A stretch of 64,000 nucleotides of DNA from Glebionis coronaria (lineage: Eukaryota; Streptophyta; Magnoliopsida; Asterales; Asteraceae), in the NCBI GenBank assembly GCA_025667525.1, contig CM046875.1, positions 116,922,340 to 116,986,339 of the forward strand, written 5' to 3'. Below are positions 12,044 through 24,844 of the stretch, piece by piece. The notes under the pieces are model-generated. The model was not told the origin of the DNA. It saw nothing but the letters and a program-made list of their open reading frames with translations, and made no database searches. Position 1 is the first letter of the stretch. The number at the start of each line of letters is the position of its first letter. Position numbers and translations under genes: made by a program.

Positions 12044-12981
12044 GAAGTTGTAAAACCCACACGCTTTTACCATGAACAGTACATATATGATCGTACGTAC
12101 ATGATTAGAACTTTCCTTATTTAGCACGTGTACGTTTCACGAATAGGAATTACAAGTATTACGTACGTGTTATTACACGATAAGTATTTATTACGTATTA
12201 AGACACGATAATTATTTCAATAATAATAATCAAGAACATACGAACATGAAATCATGAACGTAAATAATCACGAACCTATTATTATGTATTTACGTATATT
12301 TATTACGATTACGTATAAATATTTATTACGACACGAACGAAAGATAATTAAATCACGTAACCACGACACGAGAACACGTAAATAATTAGAACATTGGAAA
12401 AACAACGGGTTTCCCCTTTCGGGGCCACATACCACGAAATTAGGGAAAGGAAGGGGCCAAGCCCACTTTTGATTTAACTAAAACAAGGAAAAAGGGAAAA
12501 TATAGTTTCATTTTACAAGATTTCACAAAATATTAAAACCCTAGCCCATTTTTCCTCTCTCTCCTTTGGCCGCCGGGTTTAACACACACACAATGTGTGT
12601 TTGGTTGATTTTGGTGATTGATCTATTGCAAGTGTGTTAGTGTGTTCATACTCCTTTGATTCACGGGATTGGTATAACCCTAAACCCTTTTTTTATGTTT
12701 TTATTTAAATCAAGAACACATGAATCATGAATGGTATAAAACAAGTAATACATGTTAATTAAACATGGGGGTAAAATTAATTAAGGGTTTAAGGGGTGTT
12801 TGTTGTGGCCGACGCATGAACCGAGCCCCAAGGGGGTCTCGGCTTCTTTTGATTCGCACCAACCGAGACCTCAAGGTCTTGGTGTGATGGTCTTGTGTCT
12901 CGGCAGCAGGAACCAAAGGGACTCCGACCTTGGTCGGGGTATGTCTTGGCTCGGGTGGATCTCGGCTAAGAACTAAAACCA

Positions 12982-13068
12982 CCACCGGCTTAAGCCGGTG
13001 GCTAATTAAGGAAAGCAGGGGGAACCCCCATGCCGCGGCAGCAAGGGTAACCACCGGCTAGCCGGTGG
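12982..13068. repeat. Twin GC-rich perfect palindromes in the A LTR
   Basis: CCACCGGCTTAAGCCGGTGG at 12982-13001 and CCACCGGCTAGCCGGTGG at 13051-13068 are both perfect palindromes sharing the CCACCGGCT half site. The 3' LTR keeps the second one and has one change in the first. They stand out in an otherwise AT-rich LTR. Confidence 0.85.
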
Positions 13069-13639
13069 GAACTTTTGGCTAACCGGCGGCTAGGTTTTGA
13101 CCAAGGGTGCGTTTTGACCGGTTCACGGGTCCGGTTCACGGGGTTCATAAATATGGTTCACAACATGTTAGATTAAAACACGGGTTCGGTTCATGGGTTA
13201 CTTTTACAAGATTAATTATATTTACAAGTTTATTTTTTTTACAAGACTTCAATTAAATTAATTAAAACATGTACATGATGAATTTAATTTATACATGACT
13301 TAGATTATTAATATTAGTATTAATACATGAATTTTAACCTAAGTAATTATTATTTAGTTAGACTATATAATTAATTAATTATTAAAATCATGATTTATAA
13401 TTAATTAATTTACATGACTTAGGTTATATTATTAATAGATAATAATACATGTTTTAACCTAAGTATTTTGCCTTTATTTAATTAAATCATGTTATATTTA
13501 ATTAAATATTTTAACCTATAATTTATTTAATTCACATGAAATAATTAATAAACTATACTATTTAATTACATGACTTAGTATATTAATCAGTAAACACTTA
13601 AGCTTATATAATTAGCTTACTAATCCAGCTTATATCTAA

Positions 13640-13915
13640 TTATAGAAACTATCTATTTTTAGAAACTTATTTAATTAAGGCAGCTAATCTATTTATAAAA
13701 ACTTTCTATTTTTAGAAACTTATTTAATTAAGGAAGCTAATCTATTTATGGAAACTTTCTATTTTTAGAAACTTATCTATTTTAAGCAGTAAATCTATTT
13801 TTGGAAACTTTCTATTTTTGGAAACTTTCTATTTTGGGAACTTTCTATTTTTTGAAACTTTCTTATTTTTGGAAACTTTCTATTTTAGGAAATATGCTAT
13901 TTTTAGAAAGTTACT
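13640..13915. repeat. Tandem GGAAACTTTCTATTTTT array in the A 5' LTR
   Basis: About ten imperfect copies of a 17-20 bp unit, some spaced by TTATTTAATTAAGGCAGCTA. A matching array with a different copy arrangement is in the 3' LTR at about 20925-21165, showing that copy number changed after insertion or during reverse transcription. Confidence 0.8.
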
Positions 13916-15121
13916 TATTATTACACAACAAGTATAATAATACAAGAAATACTTAATCAGAATAGACAGAATACATGATAAACACAGTATAAAGCTTAAA
14001 TCAATAAAACATGACATGAACATATAAACAAGCTAAGATATGATATAAAACCAGTTACGTACTCAGTAATCAGATACTTATAGACGTATGTATTTATGTA
14101 GCATTAGTGATACCGAAGTAGGACTCTCTTCCGTTCGTCTTCTTCGTTCACTGGACACAAGGTACGGATTTTCTGTCCTTTCAGTATGGACATTCTTCCT
14201 TATTAGGATTTCCCGTATGCAGCCAACTGTTTTCCCCAGTATATGTTTTATATGTTTTTGAATTGCTTATGTTTAAATTAGAATACCTAAAGCCATATAC
14301 ATGCATGACCAGTTTCACCTAGTTATGGAGGTACCATAACCATAACACTGGAGGCACCAGTGTTATGACTTCACCACGGCGGAGTGATAGCTCGTGGCGT
14401 CCCTTTCAGCTTTTGGCCATTTATTATTATCAGGTGGGGCGTATGGGTGCATCCTAGTTTACATGTTTTCAACAGATTATTCAGTGTGAATGTGGTGTGT
14501 GCCTTGCATCCTTCACAAGGAGCTGATCCCTCCTACCCAAACCAGTATATTAAATTAGAGGCAGCCCCTCTAATTTGCATGACGAGGTCACCCCTCCAAG
14601 TATTCATGCACGTTGATAATTTATGACCTATATTGGCTAATGTTAAACATGTTAAACAGTATTTATAAGATAAACTTAAGGCTTTTCAAACTATAAAACC
14701 AGTTTTATGAACATGTTCCAGGTTTTCCAGGACTTATACATTTCCGCTGCTATTAGTCTTAATTATGTTCCAGTCATTCATGTTATGTCTATATCCGTGC
14801 ACTGAGCGTTATGCTCAGCCGTTATTTTCCTTTCCATGTCCCAAAACGGCAGGTACCCAGGACTCGAGCATTAGGAAGACGTGCATAGGATGGAAGCTGC
14901 CATTGACTTCTTCTCATTTTGCCTTCATATACTTATGCTTTTTTAGTCATTTCTCATTTCCTTTACTTTATTTACGTTTTGGGCTTATGCTTGGGAACCG
15001 ATGTTTGATTCTGGTTCTCCCTATGGTCATGTATGTTTTAGTACATATTACCTTGCATGCTTTGATGACACGCCATAATTACGCGCGACATTCCATTTAC
15101 CAAAATGGGGTGTTACAGTTA

Positions 15122-15133
15122 TGGTATCAGAGA
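15122..15133 (+). promoter_or_regulatory. Primer-binding site of element A
   Basis: TGGTATCAGAGA starts four bases after the LTR end. It is complementary to the 3' end of plant initiator methionine tRNA apart from the final position shown, as usual for Tekay and many Copia elements. Confidence 0.8.
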
Positions 15134-15570
15134 CAAGGCTTCGACCTGCAGGCTCTAAAACTTGACATGTGACTAGTGGGTAGTCACCAGTAGCTTCTTA
15201 AGCCAACACTTGTTCTTCCACGTATTGATGTGTTCAACGCATTGTTGTTTTAACCATGATGTTTTCATCACCTTGATGTTTTAACCTTGATGTTTTCATC
15301 GATATTTACTAATATGGATGGACAACCGTCATTCATATTTAGTCATGTGTCATTGTTTCATGCATGATGTTCCTCTTGAACTGTGGTTATGTGGACTGAA
15401 CCCCAGTAGTTCATAATTAGCCACATAAATTTTTCTGATAAGTTTTTGAAAGATGATTTTTACTTATGTATGTTTCATGTATCATTGTTGCGGGAATTTT
15501 GACTAAGTAATGGTTGGTACAGGACTGGTCCTATTTAGTCGCATGTGGTTTTATCGAAACTTTTAACTTT

Positions 15571-15637
15571 GGGACCGACCCATAGGCGTCCCCTCGCCAT
15601 GTCTTTTGTTTTGGGACCGACCCATAGGCGTCCCCTC
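15571..15637. repeat. Tandem duplication in the element A leader
   Basis: A 25-bp block beginning GGGACCGACCCATAGGCGTC occurs at 15571 and again at 15613, 42 bp apart. No coding sense. Confidence 0.8.
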
Positions 15638-16815
15638 ACGCATATAAAGGTTTTTGTAAACTGCATCATGCATTCATGCATTGTTTTCACGCATAAAATT
15701 TTTCTCATGATTTATAAGCATAAATTTTTTTCATGTCCCCTCATAAGTTAATATGTTTTATGTCAAGTATGTTTTCACACTGTCATGGTTAACTTCAGTT
15801 TCATGCTGATTATGTTACAATTATGTTATATAACTTCAGTTTCATCCTTCATGTTACGTTGTTTCATGTTTCTTCATGATGATTTCTTCTTCATGATTGA
15901 TTACGTCTTACGTCTCTTTTGTTGTTTATGCTTTCATGCAAGACACTGTTGGAGTTCACTTAAATACCACTTTCATGATAGTCATGGTTGGTTTTCTTTA
16001 ATCATGCTTTCAGAAAATCATTGTTGAAATTCGTTTAACCACACGTTAGTGTTTCTCTATGCAACCAGAATGAGGTATATAATCGCATTGCCAGGTTATC
16101 ATGATGGTCTTTCTAACCATTTAACCGATTATATTTCTTTTAAAATCATGACAAATGATCGACCCCATACCGATCATTTCATGTGTATTCCGTGTGTACC
16201 CCATGTACCGTATTCCATGTTTATTACACGTACCTTAATCCATGTGTATTTCACTTGCAATACTTCACGAGTATTCGCTAGTCGATTCTGAATCATCTCA
16301 GGCGTATGTTCACTTGCTGATATTCTACGAGATTGCTGATGCCGCTCATAACTTGGAGATGTTACTAAAGGTTGATGTTGCTGATGTTGGAGACGCTACG
16401 ATATGCGGATGTTGTTCACAACCTGGAGATCCTACAAGACGAAGACAAAGGCGTCAGAGCAAAGCAATTGGACGAGAAGATGCTTCACCATCAGATGATT
16501 TTCATCAATCATTGTCCCTAATCCTTAGTTACATGTCACACGTCATTCAGTTGTCGTTTCAATCATATGAGTACAAACCGGTACCAGCCGGCCACTCAGC
16601 TGAATAGTTACATGAATCACAGTCATGAGAATGACCGTCATGAAACTGACAGACAAGACGATAGTAACCACTACTATGACAGAAACTATTCTAGCAATCG
16701 CAACCGAAGCTTCGGCCGCGGACTTGATCAGAAATACAAGGATCAGTGGTCCAACTGATCCGCCAATTTTGGCATAATAACCTAATATTTGTAGTTCTAT
16801 TTGTTTCACATCTCG

Positions 16816-16947
16816 AGACATATGTCAAGACATCAGTCAAGACACATGTCTCACGTATACTTTCTGAGGAAACATGTCAAGACACCAGTCAAGACACATG
16901 TCATGCTTACATTTCCCAAGACACGAGTCAAGACACATGACTCACGT
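16816..16947. repeat. Three-copy minisatellite with GTCAAGACAC core
   Basis: Units of about 45-50 bp start near 16822, 16872 and 16916. Each holds a pair of TCAAGACA motifs and ends near ACATGTC or ACATGAC; two of the three then run into CACG. It lies inside the former gag region of element A. Confidence 0.7.
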
Positions 16948-17489
16948 CCAATTATGGAACATTTCTAAGAAATTCAGGGTACCCTCCAGGGGTATATCCA
17001 TTTTGTTGTGCCATGTATTAATCAGGCCACAAGAATTTCAGTACCATCACCGACGTATCAGTAAGATCAGTCACGTTTGCTCGATGACACTTTCATTTCT
17101 TGCACCCATATTTTATATATTCATGACCATAAAGGAAACCATTCGTATTCCCCATGTATACGAAGGTTTTTCTTCAGCCTAATGATAAGATCTAAGCTAC
17201 TAACGCATTTTCCTCGTACAGATGTGAGTTGAATTTAATCCTAATTATGGACTACGGACAGCACACCATGCTACGGTTCATGATTATGTACGGTAATGTT
17301 CAGGCTCCTAAATACATTCAGCATGGTTTCATTAGGAAAATTGGTACAAATTATCTATGCTTTACAAGCACGTGTGTTGTTAGCTATGACTGTTAAAATT
17401 TTCTAGCTATCAGTTCAGACACGACCACTTAAATCCTTTTACACATAACTAGTTGATTATACCAAAATCTTACCATACATTCCAGAAGA

Positions 17490-17960
17490 ACCTTCAAGGA
17501 GAAGGACGGTACCATGAGATTATGTGTCGACTACCGTCGATTTAAGCAAATCACAATTCATAACCGTTATTCTCCACGACGTATTGACAACAAGTCCAAT
17601 CGACTTTAGGGTGTTAATCGCTTTCCAAGATCGGACTCATGATCATGCTGCCAACAGTGACGAGTGAAGGAGAAGGACATGTCCATGACTGCTATTCGTA
17701 CACGACTCGGTCATGTTAGACTCATAATTTTGGTTTTAGTCTCATTAATGCTCCAGCAGCATTATGGACTTAATAAATCGAATTTCCATGAACTCGTTAA
17801 TAAACTCATCAGTGTTTTCATCGAGGACAACCTGATTTTCTCTAAGTCTAGAGAAGAGCAGGAAGACCATATTTGCACTATGTGGCAAATTCTACGACAA
17901 GAGAAATTTCACCCTGAAATTTCCCAATATCAATTCTGTTTGATTACAGTGACACGCTGA
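17490..17960 (+). pseudogene. Reverse transcriptase remnant of element A
   Basis: At about 17500 a frame reads [13 protein letters not shown], the first conserved block of Gypsy RT. At 17664-17960 another frame shows VFIEDNLIFSKSREEQEDH, matching the active-site block and the following helix. The active-site box is VFIED in place of the usual double aspartate. Several frame changes and stops separate the blocks. It is not functional. Confidence 0.8.
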
Positions 17961-18089
17961 ATCACATAGATTCACACGGTTAATCATACGTGACTCAGCT
18001 TATGCGTAAAGGTGAGAACCCTACACTACATTAGGTGTTCCAGAAAATCTTACGCTAAGAAAAGTATAATTTCGGACACTTGTAGTTCC

Positions 18090-18650
18090 GCAAATATTCT
18101 ATGTATCAAGTTTCTACGAAGCAAGATACAGTTACGTTCATATCTAAGTACCTGGCATACCAACAGGCTAAGATAGAACAACAACTGACTGAGATGTTTA
18201 TCCACCATCGGAATTGTGATCAGAAATGGGACAAGATCTCCATGGATTTTGGTTACCAGATTAACGCAAATCCAGAAGAAGCATGGTGCTATCTGGGTTA
18301 TTGTCAACCATTTGACCAAGTCTACATAATTCTTACATCCGCAAGGATTTCAGAGCCATCAGATTGATCGGACGTGTTCCAGCCAGGGTTTATCCGATCA
18401 CTTGGCAATCACTCAGCTATTGGTCAGGCAAAGGTTCGCATGTGTGCTCCTTATTTACGTTCACGTTCTTGTTCAAATTTCATGACTTGCTTTTACGCTC
18501 ACATTCATGACACTATTCACGCTCGTGATTGTATCTTGGCTTACGATCTTACGTTCATTTTCGTTCTGGGAAGTTTTGCTAGAACTTGAGAAACGGACTC
18601 AAGTTTAGTATAACTCTCTATCCTCAGACAGACGTTTCACGTCACATTCT
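18090..18650 (+). pseudogene. Integrase remnant of element A
   Basis: The frame near 18101-18260 ends KWDKISMDF, equivalent to the integrase core start after the zinc-binding domain. Near 18590-18625 the sequence reads LYPQTD, the YHPQTDGQ-type block close to the catalytic glutamate. Frames are broken between them. Consistent with a decayed Tekay-type integrase. Confidence 0.65.
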
Positions 18651-18959
18651 ACATCTCACCTTATAGCGTTTGGCGTTACCGCAGTTGTATTCCATGTTCA
18701 CGATTTGTTTCACATGTCATGTTCATTCCACGTTCCTCATATCACGTTCACGATATGTTACACGTACCATTGATCATGGTATGTTTGCTCATACTACACT
18801 CACCATATCTCCACGTATCACGTTCAAAATTTTTCACGTATCACGTTCAAAACTTTTCACGTACTACATTTCAATATGTCTTGCGTATCGTTGCTAATTA
18901 TAAGTTGGGTTAGATTTTTTGTATCGTCATGTTTCAGTTCCCCTTGCATGTTAATTCTT

Positions 18960-19345
18960 ATTCCCTCGATCAAATTCAGGGGATCTATCTTACGTTGATA
19001 ACCATGAACTTTTAAGTATGTTCAAGTCAAGGTCAGGAGGACCAAGATTATCATTTGTGTCAAGATCTTGTGAAGGAACCGTTCCAAGAGGGAAGCCACT
19101 TGGAAACGGACAAGTTCATCCGGACTTCTTATCCGTTTTTCTTTTATCAATTAGATATGTCATTTCAGTCATGTCACGTTCCATGTCCTTTCAAGACATG
19201 TCACGTTCCACGTTCCTTCTACCATGTCACCGACACGTCCATTTATCTTACATACCCTCTCAGTTTGATTCGGGTATGTTTCTCTTTTAGTTACTTATCT
19301 ATAATTCGGGGACAAATTATTCTTTTTAGGGGGGAAGAGTTGTAA
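18960..19345 (+). pseudogene. C-terminal pol remnant of element A
   Basis: Reads VKEPFQEGSHLETDKF and then IRTSYPFFF, like the chromodomain-proximal end of Gypsy integrases, where a WE(T/D)E motif precedes a YPxLF end. The final short frame ends LFRGEEL just at the 3' LTR, as in Tekay-like elements. Confidence 0.6.
19327..19340 (+). promoter_or_regulatory. Polypurine tract of element A
   Basis: AGGGGGGAAGAGT lies immediately before the TGTAAAAC start of the 3' LTR, in the position needed to prime plus-strand DNA. Confidence 0.8.
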
Positions 19346-22172
19346 AACCCGCACGCTTTTACCATGAACAATACATATACGATCGTACGTACATGATTAG
19401 AACTTTCCTTATTTAGAACGTGTATGTTTCACGAATAGGAATTACAAGTATTACGTACGTGTTATTACACGATAAGTATTTATTACGTATTAAGACACGA
19501 TAATTATTTCAATAATAATTATAATCACGAACACACGAACATGAAATCATGAACGTAAATAATCACGAACATATTATTATGTATTTACGTATATTTATTA
19601 CGATTACGTATAAATATTTATTACGACACGAACGATAGATAATTAAATCACGTAACCACGACACGAGAACACGTAAATAATTAGAACACGGGAAAAACAA
19701 CGGGTTTCCCCTTTGGGGGCCCACATACCAAGAAATTAGGGAAAAGGAAGGGGCCAAGCCCATTTAACTAAAACAAGGAAAAAGGGAAAACATAGTTTCA
19801 CTTTACAAGATTTCACAAAATATTAAAACCCTAGCCCCTTTTTCCTCTCTCTCCTCTGTCCGCCAGGTTTAACACACACACAAGGTGTGTTTGGTTGATT
19901 TTGGTGATTGATCTATTGCAAGTGTGTTAGTGTGTTCATCCTCCTTTGATTCACGTGATCGGTATAACCCTAAACCCTTTTTCTTTTTTTTTATGTTTTT
20001 ATTTAAATCAAGAACACATGAATCATGAATGGTATAAAACAAGTAATACATGTTAATTAAACATTGGGGTAAAATTAATTAAGGGTTTAAGGGGTGTTTG
20101 TTGTGGCCGACGCATGAACCGATCCCCAAGGGGGTCTCGACTTCTTTTGATTCGCACCAACCGAGACCTCAAGGTCTCGGTGTGGTGGTCTTGTGTCTCG
20201 GCATCAGGAACCAAAGGGACTCTGACCTTGGTCGGGGTATGTCTTGGCTCGGGTGGGTCTCGGCTAAGAACTAAAACCACCACCGGCTTAAGCTGGTGGC
20301 TAATTAAGGAAAGCAGGGGGAACCCCCATGCCGCGGCAGCAAGGGTAACCACCGGCTAGCCGGTGGGAACTTTTGGCTAGCCGGCGGCTAGGTTTTGACC
20401 AAGGGTGGGTTTTGACCGGTTCACGGGGTTCATAAATATGGTTCACAACATGTTAGATTAAAACAGGGGTTTGGTTCATTGGTTACTTTTACAAGATTAA
20501 TTTTATTTACAAGTTTATTTTTTTACAAGACTTAAATTAAATTAATTAAAACATGTACATGATTAATTTAATTTATACATGACCTAGGTTATTAATATTA
20601 GTATTAATACATGAAATTTAACCTACGTAATTATTATTTAATTAGACTATATAATTAATTATTAAAAACATGACTTATAATTAATTAATTTACATGAATT
20701 AGGTTATATTATTAATAGATAATAATACATGTTTTAATCTAAGTATTTTTACCTTTATTTAATTAAATCATGTTATATTTAATTAAATTCTTTAACCTAT
20801 AGTTTATTTAATTCACATGAAATAATTAATAAATTATACTATTTAATTACATGACTTGGTATATTAATCAGTAAACACTTAAGCTTATATAATTAGCTTA
20901 ATAATCCAGCTTATATCTAATTATGGAAACTTTCAATTTTTAGAAACTTATTTAATTAAGGCAGCTGGAAACTTTCTATTTTTAGAAACTTATTTAATTA
21001 AGGCAGCTAATTTATTTATGGAAACTTTCTATTTTTAGAAACTTATCTATTTTAAGCAGTAAATCTATTTTTGGAAACTTTCTATTTTTGGAAACTTTCT
21101 ATTTTTGGGAACTTTCTATTTTTGGAAACTTTCTATTTTAGGAAACCTTCTATTTTTAGAAAGTTACTTATTATTACACAACAAGTATAATAATACAAGA
21201 AATACAAGAAATACAAGAAATACTTAATCAGAATAGACATAATACATGATAAACACAATATAAAGTTTAAATCAGTAAAACATGACATGAACATATAATC
21301 AAGCTAAGACATGATATAAAACCAGGTACGTACTCAGTAATCAGATACTTATACACGTATGTATTTATGTAGCATTAGTGATACCGAAGTAGGACTCTCT
21401 TCCGTTCGTCTTCTTCGTTCACTGGATACAAGGTACGGATTCTTCGTCCTTTCAGTATGGACATTCTTCCTTATTAGGATTTCCCGTATGCAGCCAACTG
21501 TTTTCCCCAGTATATGTTTTATATGTTTTTGAATTGCTTATTTTTAAATTAGAATACCTAAAGCCATATACATGCATGACCAGTTTCACCTAGTTATGGA
21601 GGTACCATAACCATAACACTAGAGGCACCAGTGTTATGACTTCACCACGGCAGAGTGATAGCTCGGGGCGTCCCTTTCAGCTTTTGGCCATTTATTATTA
21701 TCAGGTGGGACGTATGGGTGCATCCTAGTTTACATGTTTTCAACAGATTATTCAGTGTGAATGTGGTGTGTGTCTTGCATCCTTCACAAGGAGCTAATCC
21801 CTCCTACCCAAACCAGTATATTAAATTAGAGGCAGCCCCTCTAATTTGCATGACGAGGTCACCCCTCCAAGTATTCATGCACGTTGATAATTCATGACCT
21901 ATATTGGCTAATGGTAAACATGTTAAACAGTATTTATAAGATAAACATAAGGCTTTTCAAACCATAAAACCAGTTTTATGAACATGTTCCAGGTTTTCCA
22001 GGACTTATACATTTCTGCTGCTATTAGTCTTAATTATGTTTCAGTCATTCATGTTATGTCTATATCCGTGCACTGAGCGTTATGCTCAGTCGTTATTTTC
22101 CTTTCCATGTCCCAAAACGTCAGGTACCCAGGACTCGAGCATTTGGAGGACGTGCATAGGATGGAAGCTGCC
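19341..22172 (+). repeat. 3' LTR of element A, left part
   Basis: Matches 12049 onward. It is cut after CTGCC (22168-22172), where element B begins, and continues at 46049 after the second CTGCC. Confidence 0.92.
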
Positions 22173-22723
22173 TGATATGAGTGATTTTACTCATATCATT
22201 TGTATCTTAAAACGAGCTTAAATTGCATATTAAATATAAATATAGCCTTGTATATGCTTGTTTTGTTCGTTTCATGTGTGTAGGTACCAAAGTTCGTGAA
22301 AACCGGAAAAATCGGCACGAGATTGAAGAAAAGATCGAGGAAGCCAAAATCGAGTTCGGTTTCTAGTGGATTTAACTTTTTGAAGATCACTTGGACTATG
22401 TGGGCCCTACTCTTGGTTATTGGGCTTAAAGGCCCAATGGGGATTTTAACTATTCACTGTTTACTTAATAGCCTAAATCCAGGCCCAAAGTGAAGATGAA
22501 TACAACTGATGGAAAGAATGGCCCAAGCCCGTTATATTAAATGGAATGTTTGGGTTTTAAAAAGCCCAGTAGGGTTAAGTAACTTTTGAAAACAATATTT
22601 ATTCGTTTGGTCAAAGCGACCTTTTCACTTTTTTATTCTCAAACGTATTTAATTTCACCCTTCACACGTTTTCTCCCACTTTTCCTCACAATAAAAAATT
22701 CCCTCGATAACTTCTATGTGTTT
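22173..22723 (+). repeat. 5' LTR of element B, left part
   Basis: Matches 42873 onward with about six differences. It ends in TGTTT (22719-22723), where element C starts; the rest of the LTR resumes at 31937. Confidence 0.92.
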
Positions 22724-24597
22724 TGATAGGTGTGAAAACACCCATCTTTTCTACCATTTAATTACAATAATAACCGAGCCAAAACGTGTAATTTATGTCT
22801 TTTATGTCGGAATTAGGCATGGTTTGTGATTTTGTTGTGATTTAGGACGAAATTGTGAAAAGTGGAGAAAACACGGCATTTACGGGCTTTTATTGAAGAA
22901 AAAGATGAAAGATGAAGTCGAGAAGTCGAGAGTGCAAAAAGAACGGAAGTCCAAGACCATTTCTGAAGATTTATCGAAGAAAAAGTCAAAAGACAGAAGT
23001 TTGCCAAAAGCCTAAGAACTCGAGTCTTATTTATTGAAGAATTAAAAGACGAGTTTAAAGAAATCCCGAGCCAAAAGTCCTTAAAGTTCAAGATTAACAA
23101 AAGACTAAGAAGGAAGGACTTACTAGTGCAATTAACAAGAAAGGAAGGAGAGGAAGAAGCTTCCTCTAACCACTCTCCTAATCTCCTATAAATAGACCAT
23201 TAGTATTTCATTTTCATGTTGTTGGCTAACTTGACAAATTAGCTCTTCCACTTTTATTTTATGCACCTTTAATTACTTGTCATTTTTAATACATGTTTTG
23301 CACTTTAATTATCCTTTTAATTCCAAGTAAGTTTTTAATTTGCGTTCTTTAAATTCGTGTCTTTAATCTTTCTTTATCATTTGATCAAGCTTATTTTTAT
23401 CAATCTCATTCTTCTCTTCTCCTTTTTATTTCGGTTTAAATTTCGGATTAAGCAAAGTTTTGCTTAATCCATTTGCTTATTTGATTAAAAGTCTTGTCTT
23501 TTCTTTTTCCTTTTAGCTTCCATACGAAATAGCCATAAGTTTGACAATCTTATGTGCTTATTTGGTATTTGCCTTAATTTATTTCAAAGTTTTCTTAAAA
23601 GTTTTACTTATCAAGTTATCTTCATTAAGTTTCGTCTTTTAAGTTTTGAAAGTATTTAACTTTTTAGCTTATTTTCTCGTTTTGTTTCTATTCTATTCAA
23701 GTTCCTTGTTACTGCTTATTAGAATTAGCTTATTAAGATTTGAGCTTATTACGAATTTGCATTCCATCGGAAAGTAAGGGTTCTCCACACATTGCGACGG
23801 CTTGCTTTACCACATTCTGATAGTGACAGTTTTGGACAAGGGTTTTGCATTCCGATCCGGGATTGCGATAGGAGTAACATCACCCTCATTCCGATCTGGG
23901 GTTGCGATCGCACATTGCGATCGCACATTCCGACGGCTCTTGAGGTTTACTTAGACGAACTGCTGCCCAATTTTCCCCAGCAACATTCCGATCTGGGCTA
24001 CATTCCGACAGGTTACACATTTGTATTCCGATAGCTCATTGCGATCTGGAGGATTCCGATCTGAACAACATCGCGATCTAGACCACATTCCGATAGGTGA
24101 CATTCCGATCAAAGGGGTTATTTGGACATTACGATCTGAATAAGTGACAGGGTATTCCGATCTAAGGTTCCGATCAACATTCCGATTGTGAGGTTTGTGT
24201 TTATTCCGATGGTGAGTCTGATCGGAATATATTCCGATGGTGGGTTAATTTCCATGTTTTGTCTTGTTTAATCTTTAAGATTCTCATTTTAATACTTGTC
24301 TAATTTTAATTCTCGTCACGCTTTTAATTTTAAGACGTTTAATTAATTTACTTTCCGTCACGTTTTTTAAATATTGCACCTTTCGTTTAATTAGACTTAA
24401 TTCAATTTTAACGCCAGTTTAATTTTAACGCCTTTTACTTTAAAGTCATTTACATTTACGTCTTTGCACATTTTCATTACACTACAACGACACACTTTTG
24501 TTTCACCAAAGAACGACTGAGTCACACATAGAACCTAGATCAATTCGATTAGAACACTAGAACGATAATTTTTAACCTGAGTAAAATCGAGTTATTA
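22724..24597 (+). repeat. 5' LTR of element C
   Basis: About 1874 bp. TATAAATA core promoter at about 23187-23194. Differs from the 3' LTR at about 24 positions plus one small indel by eye, roughly 1.3%. Contains the CCGAT/GCGAT array at 23764-24246. Confidence 0.93.
23764..24246. repeat. ATTCCGAT/ATTGCGAT motif array in the C 5' LTR
   Basis: About 23 irregularly spaced copies of ATTCCGAT(C/A/G) or ATTGCGAT, 9-35 bp apart, often followed by CTGG, AGG or CGG. It includes a duplicated TTGCGATCGCACA. The same array is in the 3' LTR at 31098-31580. Spacing is irregular, unlike a satellite, so it looks like a cluster of binding sites. Confidence 0.85.
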
Positions 24598-24599
24598 AA

Positions 24600-24614
24600 T
24601 GGCGCCGCTGCCGG
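24600..24614 (+). promoter_or_regulatory. Primer-binding site of element C
   Basis: TGGCGCCGCTGCCGG lies two bases after the LTR. The first 15 bases are identical to element B's site; after that they differ. Confidence 0.85.
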
Positions 24615-24844
24615 CTCTTTTCGTAAAGATTAACGGTTTTCTGTGAGAGAGGCGTTGCTTTTTGGGATCCGTTCACTCGTGAGCGTTATTTTCTTGCACA
24701 AAAAATTCAAAAAAATCATAAAAATTAAAATTGCTAAAAATCTATAAAAACTAAAAATTTCAAAAATCCAAAAAGATTTTATTTTTATTGTGTATATATA
24801 TTGTCTTTGTGTTTGGTTTCTTTTTCTTTTGCATTTTCAGGTGT

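Larger units (their letters stand above)
12049..15117 (+). repeat. 5' LTR of element A
   Basis: 3069 bp with TG...CA ends; it matches 19341-22172 plus 46049-46264 over its whole length, with many scattered substitutions. The first about 330 bp are rich in TACGTA and CACGA motifs, which contain ACGT cores of the kind bound by plant bZIP factors. It also carries GC-rich palindromes (12982-13068) and a short tandem array (13640-13915). Confidence 0.92.
15134..17460 (+). pseudogene. Decayed leader and gag region of element A
   Basis: This lies between the primer-binding site and the RT remnant, where gag and protease are expected, but no gag or zinc-knuckle motif survives that I can read. Reading frames are all short. 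Repetitive stretches dominate, notably three copies of a GTCAAGACAC-containing unit at 16816-16947. Confidence 0.5.

Noticed and set aside
12755..13054. Antisense 99-codon frame repeated at 20053-20352
   Set aside because: It is present twice only because the LTR is duplicated. It overlaps GC-rich palindromes and has no recognisable domain.
23764..24246. CRISPR-like array
   Set aside because: Repeats are 8-12 bp, variable and irregularly spaced in a plant LTR; no spacers of uniform length and no cas genes.
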